Shown piece by piece: positions 8,744 to 16,943 of a stretch of 64,000 nucleotides of DNA. Origin of the DNA: Sphingobium cyanobacteriorum (GTDB lineage: Bacteria; Pseudomonadota; Alphaproteobacteria; Sphingomonadales; Sphingomonadaceae). The notes beneath the pieces are model-generated. The model was not told where the DNA came from and did no database searches. It worked only from the letters and a program-made list of their open reading frames with translations. Each line of letters starts with the position of its first letter. The first letter of the stretch is position 1. The position numbers and the translations under genes were made by a program. The stretch is taken from assembly GCF_030580935.1 (NCBI RefSeq), contig NZ_JAUQOM010000007.1, forward strand, positions 154,658 to 218,657, in the 5' to 3' direction.

Positions 8744-10399
8744 ATGCGCATCCTCCTCGCCCGGCCCAAGCTGGTCGCCCTGCTCGCCGGCTTCCTCTCG
8801 GCAACCGGCTTTGCCCCCTATAATCTCTGGCCCGTCACCCTCGCCTGCCTGATCGCGCTGATCCTGGTGATAGAGGATGCCCCCGACCGCCGCGCCGCTT
8901 TCCTGCGCGGCTGGCTGTTCGGCGTCGGCCATTTCACGTGTGGCCTCAACTGGATCGCCCACGCCTTCACCTTCCAGGACTCGATGCCGCACTGGTTCGG
9001 CTATGGCGCGGTCATCCTGCTGTCGCTGTACCTGGCGGTTTTCCCAGGATTTGCGACGCTGGGCGCATGGTGGCTTTGCAATTCCTCCCCTTTAAGGGGA
9101 GGGGGACCGCCGCGTAGCGGTGGTGGAGGGGTGCCCACCTATCGAGAGGACGACACCCCTCCGTCATCGCTTCGCGATGCCACCTCCCCTTGCAGGGGAG
9201 GATCGGCGTTCCTCCCACTTCCCCTCTTCCTCGCCGCCACCTGGCTCGCCACCGAATATCTGCGCGCCACCCTCTTCACCGGCTTTGCCTGGAACCCGCT
9301 GGGCGCGATCCTGCTGCCCACCGGCATGGCGATCGGCGCGACGCTGATCGGCACCTATGGCCTGGGCGCGCTGACCATCCTCGCCGCCGGGGCGATCCTG
9401 CTGGCGCTCCGCCGTCAGGTCCGCCCCGCTGCCGCGATCCTCGCCCCCCTCGCCGCGCTCGTCCTGTGGGGCCTGCTCGCCCCTGCCCCCGCCACGCCCT
9501 CCGGCGCGCCGCGCGTCCGCATCGTCCAGCCCAATATCGGCCAGGACGAGAAATATTCGGTGGAGGCGGAATATCGCAATTTCCGCAAGCTCACCGCCCT
9601 TTCCGGCCAGCCCCGCCCGGCCCCGCGCCTCATCTTCTGGCCCGAAGCCGCGATCCCCGCCTATCTCGACATGGAACCCGACTGGCGCGCGCGCCTTGCC
9701 GGCCTGCTCGGTCCCGGCGACCTGCTGCTGACCGGCGGAGACAAGGTTTATTTCAAGCCGGTCGAACAGGACGGCGTCCTCGTCAACAAACTGGTCGGCG
9801 CGAACAACAGCGTCTGGATCGTCACCCCCCGCGCCACCATGCTTGGCCGCTATGACAAGGCGCATCTGGTCCCCTATGGCGAATATCTGCCGATGCGCGG
9901 CATCCTCGAACCGATCGGCCTGTCGCGACTGGTGCCGGGCGACGCGGATTTCTGGCCCGGCCCCGGCCCGCAAAGCCTGACGCTCCCGGCGACGCTCGGC
10001 CGCCCGGCACTGAAAATGGGCGTGCAAATCTGTTACGAGATCATCTTCTCAGGCCATGTGATCGACGCCGCCAACCGCCCCGATTTCCTCTTCAACCCGT
10101 CCAACGACGCCTGGTTCGGCAATTGGGGTCCGGTCCAGCATCTGGCGCAGGCCCGCCTCCGCGCGATCGAAGAGGGCATTCCCATCATCCGCGCCACCCC
10201 CACCGGCGTCTCCGCGATCATCGACGCGCGTGGCCAGGTCGTCCACGCGCTCGGCCTTCACCGCGCGGGTTTCCTCGACGCCGGCCTGCCCCCCGCGCTG
10301 CCGCCCACGCTGTTCGCGCGGCTGGGCAACTGGGCACCGTTGGCGCTGATGCTCCTGCTGCTCGGCGCGGCCCTTGCGCTCCGCAAAGGCAAAAGCTAA
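8744..10399 (+). CDS. lnt: Apolipoprotein N-acyltransferase
   Basis: 551 residues. Lnt adds the third acyl chain to lipoproteins in the inner membrane. About eight hydrophobic segments flank a nitrilase-like periplasmic domain. The catalytic triad is visible: E301 in FWPEAAIPAY, K372 in GRYDKAHLVPYGEYLP and C430 in VQICYEIIFSGH. Residues of about 113-154 (SSPLRGGGPPRSGGGGVP and following) are not lnt sequence: they are encoded by a palindromic repeat inserted in frame in the loop between two membrane segments, while both flanks (GFATLGAWWL and LFLAATWLATEYLRA) are normal family sequence. The frame stays open, so the protein is probably functional. metK follows 57 bases downstream. Confidence 0.93.
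   Translation: MRILLARPKLVALLAGFLSATGFAPYNLWPVTLACLIALILVIEDAPDRRAAFLRGWLFGVGHFTCGLNWIAHAFTFQDSMPHWFGYGAVILLSLYLAVFPGFATLGAWWLCNSSPLRGGGPPRSGGGGVPTYREDDTPPSSLRDATSPCRGGSAFLPLPLFLAATWLATEYLRATLFTGFAWNPLGAILLPTGMAIGATLIGTYGLGALTILAAGAILLALRRQVRPAAAILAPLAALVLWGLLAPAPATPSGAPRVRIVQPNIGQDEKYSVEAEYRNFRKLTALSGQPRPAPRLIFWPEAAIPAYLDMEPDWRARLAGLLGPGDLLLTGGDKVYFKPVEQDGVLVNKLVGANNSVWIVTPRATMLGRYDKAHLVPYGEYLPMRGILEPIGLSRLVPGDADFWPGPGPQSLTLPATLGRPALKMGVQICYEIIFSGHVIDAANRPDFLFNPSNDAWFGNWGPVQHLAQARLRAIEEGIPIIRATPTGVSAIIDARGQVVHALGLHRAGFLDAGLPPALPPTLFARLGNWAPLALMLLLLGAALALRKGKS
9084..9201. repeat. Palindromic repeat element inserted in frame within lnt
   Basis: A 118-base element bounded by two matching hairpins: CCTCCCCTTTAAGGGGAGG at 9084-9102 and CCTCCCCTTGCAGGGGAGG at 9183-9201. 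Inside lie further arms: ACCGC/GCGGT (9106-9121), CATCGC/GCGATG (9165-9179) and a long-range GGAGGGGTG pairing with CACCCCTCC. The composition and form match a family of short repeats usually found between genes in sphingomonads. Here it carries no stop codon in the lnt frame and adds about 40 Gly/Pro/Arg-rich residues. Confidence 0.85.
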
Positions 10400-10456
10400 T
10401 AGGCACATAAAGTTTTCTTTATATCCTTTAGTCCGTCCTAGTCTTACGGGAGTCTC

Positions 10457-11656
10457 ATGCGTAGCCAATTCCTCTTCACCTCGGAATCCGTGTCCGAAGG
10501 CCATCCCGACAAGGTCGCTGACCAGATTTCCGACTCGATCGTCGATCTCTTCCTGTCGAAAGACCCCGAAGCCCGCATCGCCTGCGAAACGCTGACCACG
10601 ACCCAGCTCGTCGTCCTGGCCGGAGAAATCCGCTGCAAGGGCGTCTATGAAAATGGCGCCTGGGCGCCCGGCGCCAAGGAAGAGATCGAAGCCACCGTCC
10701 GCGAAACGGTCAGGCGCATCGGCTATGAGCAGGACGGCTTCCACTGGCAGACCTTCCGCTTCGAAAACAACCTCCACGGCCAGTCCGCCCATATCGCCCA
10801 GGGCGTCGATGAAAGCGGCAACAAGGATGAAGGCGCCGGCGATCAGGGGATCATGTTCGGCTATGCGTCGGACGAAACCCCCGACCTCATGCCCGCCACT
10901 CTCTATTACAGCCACAAGATCCTGGAACGCATGGCCGCCGACCGCCATGCCAAGGTCGTCGACTTCCTGGAGCCCGACGCCAAGAGCCAGGTGACGCTCG
11001 AATATGTGAATGAAAAGCCGGTCCGCGCCACCGCCCTGGTCGTCTCGACCCAGCACGCCGCCGGCATGGACAATGACGAAAGCCGCGCCAAGCTGCGCGA
11101 TTACGTCAAGGGCGTGATGGCCGACATCCTGCCCGAAGGCTGGCTGCCGGGCGATGAAGCCATCTATGTCAACCCGACCGGCCTGTTCGAAATCGGCGGC
11201 CCGGACGGCGACGCTGGCCTCACCGGCCGCAAGATCATCGTCGACACCTATGGCGGCGCATCGCCCCATGGCGGCGGCGCGTTCAGCGGCAAGGACCCGA
11301 CCAAGGTTGACCGTTCGGCCGCCTATGTCACCCGCTATCTGGCGAAGAACATCGTCGCCGCGGGCCTTGCCCGTCGCTGCACGATCCAATTGAGCTACGC
11401 GATCGGCGTCGCCGAACCGCTTTCGCTCTATGTCGACCTGCACGGCACCGGCACCGTCGAAGCCTCCGCCATCGAGGCGGTCCTGCCGACCCTGGTGCGC
11501 CTGACGCCCAAGGGCATCCGCACCCATCTCGGCCTCAACAAGCCCATCTACCAGAAAACCGCCGCCTACGGCCATTTCGGACGCACGCCCGAAGGCGATT
11601 ACTTCCCCTGGGAAAAGACCGACCTAGTCGACGCGCTCAAGGCCGCTCTGGCCTGA
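10457..11656 (+). CDS. metK: S-adenosylmethionine synthetase
   Basis: 399 residues, near full family length. It makes SAM from methionine and ATP in the cytoplasm. All signature motifs are visible: [12 protein letters not shown] at the N-terminus, the [12 protein letters not shown] signature in the first third and the P-loop-like [16 protein letters not shown]. The ATG at 10457 is preceded by GGGAG. The spacer to lnt is only 57 bases and no known SAM riboswitch could be fitted to it. A 22-base palindrome and a terminator follow the stop. Confidence 0.97.
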   Translation: MRSQFLFTSESVSEGHPDKVADQISDSIVDLFLSKDPEARIACETLTTTQLVVLAGEIRCKGVYENGAWAPGAKEEIEATVRETVRRIGYEQDGFHWQTFRFENNLHGQSAHIAQGVDESGNKDEGAGDQGIMFGYASDETPDLMPATLYYSHKILERMAADRHAKVVDFLEPDAKSQVTLEYVNEKPVRATALVVSTQHAAGMDNDESRAKLRDYVKGVMADILPEGWLPGDEAIYVNPTGLFEIGGPDGDAGLTGRKIIVDTYGGASPHGGGAFSGKDPTKVDRSAAYVTRYLAKNIVAAGLARRCTIQLSYAIGVAEPLSLYVDLHGTGTVEASAIEAVLPTLVRLTPKGIRTHLGLNKPIYQKTAAYGHFGRTPEGDYFPWEKTDLVDALKAALA

Positions 11657-11658
11657 TC

Positions 11659-11680
11659 CCCCTCCCGCATGCGGGAGGGG
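11659..11680. repeat. Perfect palindrome directly after metK
   Basis: A 22-base perfect palindrome with arm CCCCTCCCGCA begins three bases after the metK stop. It appears to be the head of a longer repeat-like block (to about 11735, GGCGGGGCGGGC) of a kind common between sphingomonad genes. A true terminator lies downstream at 11742-11783. Confidence 0.6.
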
Positions 11681-11741
11681 CAGCGAGACTTGCGCGCGCA
11701 GCGCGTCAGTTGCGGCGGGGCGGGCACAGCGCCCAACCCCA

Positions 11742-11783
11742 CAGAAAAGGGCGACGAAGCACCCGCTTCGTCGCCCTTTTCTG
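11742..11783. terminator. Intrinsic terminator after metK
   Basis: Perfect 19-bp stem (11742-11760 and 11765-11783) with a 4-base ACCC loop. The arms end in CCCTTTTCTG, giving a GC stem followed by a T-run on the plus strand and the mirror arrangement on the minus strand. It resembles the hairpin at 752-793 in style. Confidence 0.88.
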
Positions 11784-11910
11784 CTGTCAACTTCGCTGTC
11801 CGCAACATGACGAAAAGTTCATTGGCGTCGCGCCCCGCCCCGGCGCATACAGCCCCTGTCGGGCTCGCACCCCTGTCGAGCCCGGCACCCTCTCCCCCAA
11901 AGAGGTTCCC

Positions 11911-12027
11911 ATGATCAGGACGCTCGTTCCCGCCCTCATCGGCCTGTCATTCATGGCCGGCAGCGCCGCTCCTGCGTCTGCCGCCCCCTGCAAGGACGCG
12001 AAGGGGCGTTTCATCCCGTGCAAATGA
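11911..12027 (+). CDS. Tiny secreted Cys-flanked peptide
   Basis: 38 residues. A signal peptide (MIRTLVPALIGLSFMAGSAAP, cleavage after ASA) leaves a mature peptide of about 14 residues, APCKDAKGRFIPCK, with two cysteines bracketing a charged turn. An AGAGG site lies 6 bases before the ATG. Similar short proteins ending in a C-x-D-A-K-G-(R/K)-F pattern occur in sphingomonads, from memory. A disulfide-closed 11-residue loop in the periplasm is likely. The function is unknown. Confidence 0.6.
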   Translation: MIRTLVPALIGLSFMAGSAAPASAAPCKDAKGRFIPCK

Positions 12028-12177
12028 CCTGACGAACCATGGGCGGCAGGCGGGCTTTCAGCCCTCATCCTGCCGAAACCCGACGGCGTCTCTTCTCGTC
12101 GCCCTCGGCCAGCCACTTTTCATTCTGCCCCTTTCCGTTACTCTGCTGCACCGTAGGGGTTCGGAAAGGGGCAGTTT

Positions 12178-13287
12178 GTGCAAAAGACCATATGGCGCCT
12201 GGCCATCGCACTGGCAGCATTGGTTGCCGCTATTCCGGCATCACCCCAGAATCAGGCCCCCACGGCCATCGCCGCAAAGGCTGGCAAGCCTTGGCTCCAC
12301 AAGCCATCCGGCATCGCGCTGCCCGCCACCATGGACGGCTTCGCCCGCGGCGAAATCCTCGACCTCAGCGATGGTCCGCTGCTCGATATGTCGATCGCCT
12401 ATGACGATCCGATCGGCCGCACCCATGTCAACATCTACATCTATCACGCCGCCCAGCCATCGACCGCGCTCTGGTTCGATGTCGCCGCGACCATGATCGC
12501 CACCAATGAAAGGTTCGGCACGGTCACGCCGCAGGGCGCGCCCACCCCCTTCGCCATCCCCGGCGCCACCGTCGCCGCTGGCCTGCGCCAGAGTTTCTCC
12601 GTCACCCAGATCGGTCGCAGCAGCGGCGTCGCGCTCATCGGCCTGGGGGAATGGGTGGTAAAGCTGCGCATGACCTCCGCCGTCTACGATGCCGCGCAAC
12701 TCGACGCCGCGATGAACCGGATGATACAGCAGGTCGGCTGGCCGAAGAAACTCCCGCCCCTCGCCGCCGCAACGCCCATCCGCTCGTGCGCCCAACCGCG
12801 CAGCTTCGGCCCGCCAGCCGAAAAGGCGAAGCAGGATGACGCTGCGCTGCTGCTCGGCGCGATGATGGGCAGTCTGGTAACAGACAATGACCAGAAGGCG
12901 CGCAAGAAGGGCAAAGCCCCCGCCGCCCCGACACTCTGCGTCCATCCCGACCGGATCGGTGGCCGCTTGCCCATCTATCAGGGCGAAGGAGACGATGCCG
13001 GCTATGTCATTCCTCTAGGCGACTCCGGCGTCCTGCTCGACGTCGGCCGGGATTCGCTGTCCGGCCTGCTGACGCCCGACAAGGACAAGGATGCCAGTCC
13101 CACCCCATGGTTGGTCATGGTCAAGCGACTGGACCGCTGGCTGCAATATCCCAGCTATGTGACCCTGCCACCACCCGCCCAGGCCATCGACATTTTCCAG
13201 AAGGAAAAGCCGCTGTCCGCGACCAGCATATACGGCAAGGGCGGCACCCGGATCAGCATCTCGCCCGACGCGATGAAGAAGGACTAG
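12178..13287 (+). CDS. Secreted protein of unknown function
   Basis: 369 residues from a GTG start with AAAGGGG 5-11 bases upstream. The signal peptide (IWRLAIALAALVAAIPA) is followed by GIALPATMDGFARGEILDLSDG, then a region with two cysteines in the middle third (SCAQPRS and TLCVHPD) that could form a disulfide, and a final domain with VLLDVGRDSLSGLL. I do not recognise a family. It sits between the metK terminator and trmB on the same strand, 38 bases ahead of trmB. Confidence 0.7.
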   Translation: MQKTIWRLAIALAALVAAIPASPQNQAPTAIAAKAGKPWLHKPSGIALPATMDGFARGEILDLSDGPLLDMSIAYDDPIGRTHVNIYIYHAAQPSTALWFDVAATMIATNERFGTVTPQGAPTPFAIPGATVAAGLRQSFSVTQIGRSSGVALIGLGEWVVKLRMTSAVYDAAQLDAAMNRMIQQVGWPKKLPPLAAATPIRSCAQPRSFGPPAEKAKQDDAALLLGAMMGSLVTDNDQKARKKGKAPAAPTLCVHPDRIGGRLPIYQGEGDDAGYVIPLGDSGVLLDVGRDSLSGLLTPDKDKDASPTPWLVMVKRLDRWLQYPSYVTLPPPAQAIDIFQKEKPLSATSIYGKGGTRISISPDAMKKD

Positions 13288-13325
13288 GTTGCCCCCATCG
13301 CTCCGCCCGGCTATCGGCGCACCCC

Positions 13326-14021
13326 ATGACAGCGCATAAATCCGGCGACCCGACCACGCTCAACCGCCTCTATGGCCGCCAGTCGGGGCCAAAGCTCCGC
13401 AAAGGCCAGCAGGAACTGGTCGACACGCTGCTCCCCGCGATCGCGGTGCCGCAGGAAGGCGCGGTCACGGCTGCCAATCTCTTCGGCTATGATCGCCCGC
13501 TCCATTTCGAGATCGGCTTTGGCGGTGGCGAGCATCTCGCCTGGCGCGCCGACCTGCTGCCCGACCACGGCTTCATCGGTTGCGAACCGTTCCTCAACGG
13601 CGTCGTTCAGGCGCTCGGCCATGTCCGCGACGGCGCGCTGGGCAATGTCCGCCTGCACATGGGTGACGCACTCCAGGTTTTAAGCCGCATTCCCGACGGA
13701 TCGCTGAGCTTTGTCTATCTGCTCCACCCCGATCCCTGGCCCAAGGCGCGTCACGCCAAGCGGCGGATGATGAACCCCGGCCCGGTCGCGATGATCGCCA
13801 GGAAACTCAAGCCCGGCGGCGAGTTCCGTTTCGGCACGGATCATCCGGTCTATCTGCGCTGGGCGCTCATGGTGATGAACGGCCATCCCGATTTCGACTG
13901 GCTGGCCAACGAGCCCAAGGATTTCCAGAACCGCCCCGGTGGCTGGCCCGAAACCCGCTATGAAGCCAAAGCCCGCCGTATCGGGCATGAGGTCTGGTAC
14001 TTCCGTTTCCGGCGGATTTAG
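13326..14021 (+). CDS. trmB: tRNA (guanine-N7)-methyltransferase
   Basis: 231 residues. TrmB methylates G46 of tRNAs with SAM. The SAM-binding loop (LHFEIGFGGGEHL), the acidic strand after IGCEPFLNG and the signature LHPDPWPKARHAKRRM are all present, and the end VWYFRFRR is typical. The ATG at 13326 fits the family start. It is the last core-chromosome gene in the window. In several sphingomonads trmB is followed, as I recall, by rimP-nusA-infB; here an integrase follows instead, which supports an insertion point immediately downstream. Confidence 0.94.
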   Translation: MTAHKSGDPTTLNRLYGRQSGPKLRKGQQELVDTLLPAIAVPQEGAVTAANLFGYDRPLHFEIGFGGGEHLAWRADLLPDHGFIGCEPFLNGVVQALGHVRDGALGNVRLHMGDALQVLSRIPDGSLSFVYLLHPDPWPKARHAKRRMMNPGPVAMIARKLKPGGEFRFGTDHPVYLRWALMVMNGHPDFDWLANEPKDFQNRPGGWPETRYEAKARRIGHEVWYFRFRRI

Positions 14022-14149
14022 ATCAATAGCTTATCACAGATAAACAAGATATATCAGTATCATAGTCCGAAACCCGCCGCCGCCTGCCGCCGCCGGTTTC
14101 CGCTCCGGTGATTGCTGGGTGATTACTTTTCTGGTACATGAGGTTCGTC

Positions 14150-15376
14150 ATGGCCACGGGAAAAATCACCAAGCGAACCCTCGATGCGCTTCAGGCAGGA
14201 GCTGTTACCGGCTTCCTTTGGGATGACGAACTGAAGGGGTTCGGACTGAAGATCACCGCGGGCGGCTCTGCGTCCTATGTCGTCCAGTATCGCATGGGTG
14301 GCCGCGAGGCGAAGACGCGTCGCTACACCATCGGCGGTCACGGCTCGCCATGGACGCCCTTCACCGCTCGCGAGGAGGCGACGCGACTCCTCCGCCTCGT
14401 CGCCCAAGGGATCGACCCCGTCGAATCGGACAAGCAGCGACGGCGAGAGGCTGTCGACCTTGCCTTTTCCAACTACGCTGATCGCTTTGCGGCGGACTGC
14501 AAAGGGAAAGGCTGGTCGACGCTCGTATCGCGATCCCTTCGGCGACACGTCAAGCCCGTCTTGCGGGACAAGGCGCTTCCTACAATCACGCGCATCGACG
14601 TGGTAGCGGTGTTCGATCGCATGCCGCCAAATCAGGCCGCCAATCGTCGCAACGTGTTTGCGGTGCTAAGGCGCCTATTTCGATGGGCGGTGAGCCGTGG
14701 CGACATCGACAGAAGCCCGATGGAAGGCATGGAAACGCCGAAAGCCGTAAAACCTCGCGAACGCTGGCTGAGCGACAGCGAGTTGGCGAGGGTCTGGATT
14801 CGGGCCCCGGAATGCCATCGGTGCTTTGGGCCGATCGTGCGACTCCTGATTGCCACCGGCCAGCGTCGGGAAGAGATCGGCGGGCTTCACTGGCAGGAGT
14901 TGGATCGCGGAGAACGTGAGATGCGGCTGTCCGGCGATCGGACCAAGAACGGCGAGCCGACCACCATACCGCTCAATGACCTCGCGATGTCCGAACTCGA
15001 CAAGGTGGCAGGTAGCGAAAAGTGGCCAAATCGCGGGAGGGTGTTTCCTACGGCGACCGGCGCCGCGTTCATGGCCTATCACAAGGGCAAGACGAAGCTC
15101 GACAGGCTGATTTCAAAGGATGGTGGCGCTCCGATGCCGGGTTGGCGCCTCCACGACCTCAGGCGATCACTGGCAACCGGCTTCCAAAGGCTCGGCGTCC
15201 GGTTCGAGGTGACGGAAGCGGTTCTCAACCACGTCGGCGGATCACGCTCCGGAGTGGCAGGAATCTATCAACGCCACGATTGGAAACCTGAGAAGCGTGA
15301 GGCACTGGCAACGTGGAACGATCACCTTTCCGAGGCTATCGACGAGAGTTCCAATCTCTCCCGCCCCGCCAGATAG
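14150..15376 (+). CDS. Tyrosine site-specific integrase
   Basis: 408 residues, the usual length of P4-like integrases. An N-terminal arm-binding domain (GFLWDDELKGFGLKITAGG) and a central SAM-like core-binding domain lead to the catalytic domain with R239 (ATGQRREEI), H335 and R338 (LHDLRRS), H361 (LNHVGG) and nucleophile Y373 (GIYQRHD). All catalytic residues are intact. The ATG at 14150 has GAGG 6 bases upstream; an ATG at 14138 is less likely. It should integrate and excise the element, with attL expected in 14022-14149 or overlapping the end of trmB. Confidence 0.92.
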   Translation: MATGKITKRTLDALQAGAVTGFLWDDELKGFGLKITAGGSASYVVQYRMGGREAKTRRYTIGGHGSPWTPFTAREEATRLLRLVAQGIDPVESDKQRRREAVDLAFSNYADRFAADCKGKGWSTLVSRSLRRHVKPVLRDKALPTITRIDVVAVFDRMPPNQAANRRNVFAVLRRLFRWAVSRGDIDRSPMEGMETPKAVKPRERWLSDSELARVWIRAPECHRCFGPIVRLLIATGQRREEIGGLHWQELDRGEREMRLSGDRTKNGEPTTIPLNDLAMSELDKVAGSEKWPNRGRVFPTATGAAFMAYHKGKTKLDRLISKDGGAPMPGWRLHDLRRSLATGFQRLGVRFEVTEAVLNHVGGSRSGVAGIYQRHDWKPEKREALATWNDHLSEAIDESSNLSRPAR

Positions 15377-15527
15377 TCAATCACGGCACTCAAACCGCAC
15401 ATGTGTCCCACATCGTCGCGGCACTTCGGCGAAAACTATTTGATGCCAACGAGAAAGGCGAGCACGCCGAACTCCTTGTGAACCGGATACATCCATTCAA
15501 ACTTGGCGACAGTGCTTTCCGGCAGTG

Positions 15528-16943
15528 TCATCGCGGTGTCTCCGTTATCATGTCCCCGCCCAGCGCGCGGTAGAGGGCGGTAGCGCTGGTCAGTTCATCG
15601 CGGCGCGTTATCAGCACCGCCTGCTGCGCGGCATAGGCTGTGCGTTGCGCGTCGAGCAATTCGAGACGACCCGTCGTTCCTGCCCGATAGGACAGTCGTG
15701 CGAGGGCGAGACGCCGTTCCGCCTGCGCGACGACGGCCTGCTGCTCGCTCGACTGACTGGCGAAGGTCGCGCGCGCGGCCAGACCATCGGCAACCTCGCG
15801 GAACGCGGTCTGGATACTCTTTTCATAAGTGGCTACCGCGATCGACGTTCGCAGCCGGGCCAGGTCGAGGTTGCCGCGCAATTCGCCGCCGCGAAAGATC
15901 GGGAGCGATATCGCCGGAGTGTACGACCAGCTCTGGTTGGCGCCGTTGAACAGCCCGCCCAGGGCAAGGCTGGCGAAGCCGAACGCTCCCGTCAGCGACA
16001 GACGCGGCAGAAACGCCGCGCGCGCCGCGCCGATATCCGCATTGGCGGCGCGCAGTTCATGCTCGGCCTGTGCAATGTCGGGGCGGTGCAGCAACAGATC
16101 CGATGGCGTGCCCGCGTCGAGCGCAGTGCGGATGGACTGCTGCATCAGCGGGATCGGATGCGGGAGATCGGCGGGCAGCGGCGCACCGACCGCCAGCGTC
16201 AGCGCATTGGTGGCCTGCATCCGCTCCCGCTGGCGCTGGGCAAGGTCCGCCTGTGCCTGCCGGGCGAGGCCCTCGGCCTGGGCCAGATCGACGCCGCTTG
16301 CCTGGCCGGCATCGTGCAGCCGCCGCGCGATGGCGAGCGAGGATTGCCAGTCGGTCAGCGTCGCTTCGGTGAGGCTCAGTTGCTCCTCCGCCAGCCGCTC
16401 CGCCAGAAAGGCATCGGTCACCGCGCCGATCACTGTCAGCCGAACCGCGCGCTGTCCCGCACGCGAGGCCAGATAGCGCTCCGTCGCGGCGGTGTTCTGC
16501 GCACGCAACCGACCGAACAGGTCGACCTCGAACGACGTCAGCGCCGCCTGCGCGGTGATCTGGCCGAAGGTGACGCCGGACGACGGGGCGTTGTTCAGCC
16601 CCACGCCTGCGCCCGCGACGCTGCCGGGCTGATGCTGGCGGGAATAGCTGCCGTCCAGGCTAACGTTCGGCAAGCCCTGCGCGCGCGTCACGCGGATCTG
16701 CGTGCGCGCCGCCTCCGCATTGAGCGCGGCGATGCGCAGATCGCGATTGTCGGTGAGCGCGAGGGCGATCAGCTGTTGTAGACGCGGATCGCCGAACATG
16801 CCGCGCCATGCGGGGATCGCCTCCCCGTCCAGCGCGATGGGATAATCGGGAGCAACCGGCGCGGCGGGCAGCGCCAGCTTCGGCGTCATCGAGCAAGCGG
16901 TCGTGGCCAGCAACAGTGCGAGGGGAAATGCGCGCATCGTCAT
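15528..16943 (-). CDS. RND efflux outer-membrane lipoprotein (NodT/OprM family)
   Basis: 471 residues. The lipoprotein signal peptide (RAFPLALLLATTACSM) has lipobox Cys17. Two tandem outer-membrane-efflux repeats follow, with typical segments WRGMFGDPRLQQLIALALTDN and the ...LYRALGGDM end. It provides the outer-membrane channel for the pump encoded upstream; its ATG overlaps the pump's stop (ATGA at 16940-16943), so translation is coupled. The long in-frame extension upstream is antisense-like and not real. Confidence 0.9.
   Translation of the reverse strand: MTMRAFPLALLLATTACSMTPKLALPAAPVAPDYPIALDGEAIPAWRGMFGDPRLQQLIALALTDNRDLRIAALNAEAARTQIRVTRAQGLPNVSLDGSYSRQHQPGSVAGAGVGLNNAPSSGVTFGQITAQAALTSFEVDLFGRLRAQNTAATERYLASRAGQRAVRLTVIGAVTDAFLAERLAEEQLSLTEATLTDWQSSLAIARRLHDAGQASGVDLAQAEGLARQAQADLAQRQRERMQATNALTLAVGAPLPADLPHPIPLMQQSIRTALDAGTPSDLLLHRPDIAQAEHELRAANADIGAARAAFLPRLSLTGAFGFASLALGGLFNGANQSWSYTPAISLPIFRGGELRGNLDLARLRTSIAVATYEKSIQTAFREVADGLAARATFASQSSEQQAVVAQAERRLALARLSYRAGTTGRLELLDAQRTAYAAQQAVLITRRDELTSATALYRALGGDMITETPR

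Noticed and set aside
10400..10456. Possible SAM riboswitch in the lnt-metK spacer
   Set aside because: Only a small ATAAAG/CTTTAT hairpin and a 4-bp CCGT/ACGG pair are present. The 57 bases could not be fitted to SAM-II, SAM-V or SAM/SAH folds by eye.
13993..14137. Direct repeat TCTGGTAC at the trmB end and before the integrase as an attachment core
   Set aside because: Only 8 bases, and no third copy was noticed at a plausible right end; too short to claim.
14022..14149. tRNA gene as integration target
   Set aside because: No cloverleaf or CCA-like end could be found upstream of the integrase.
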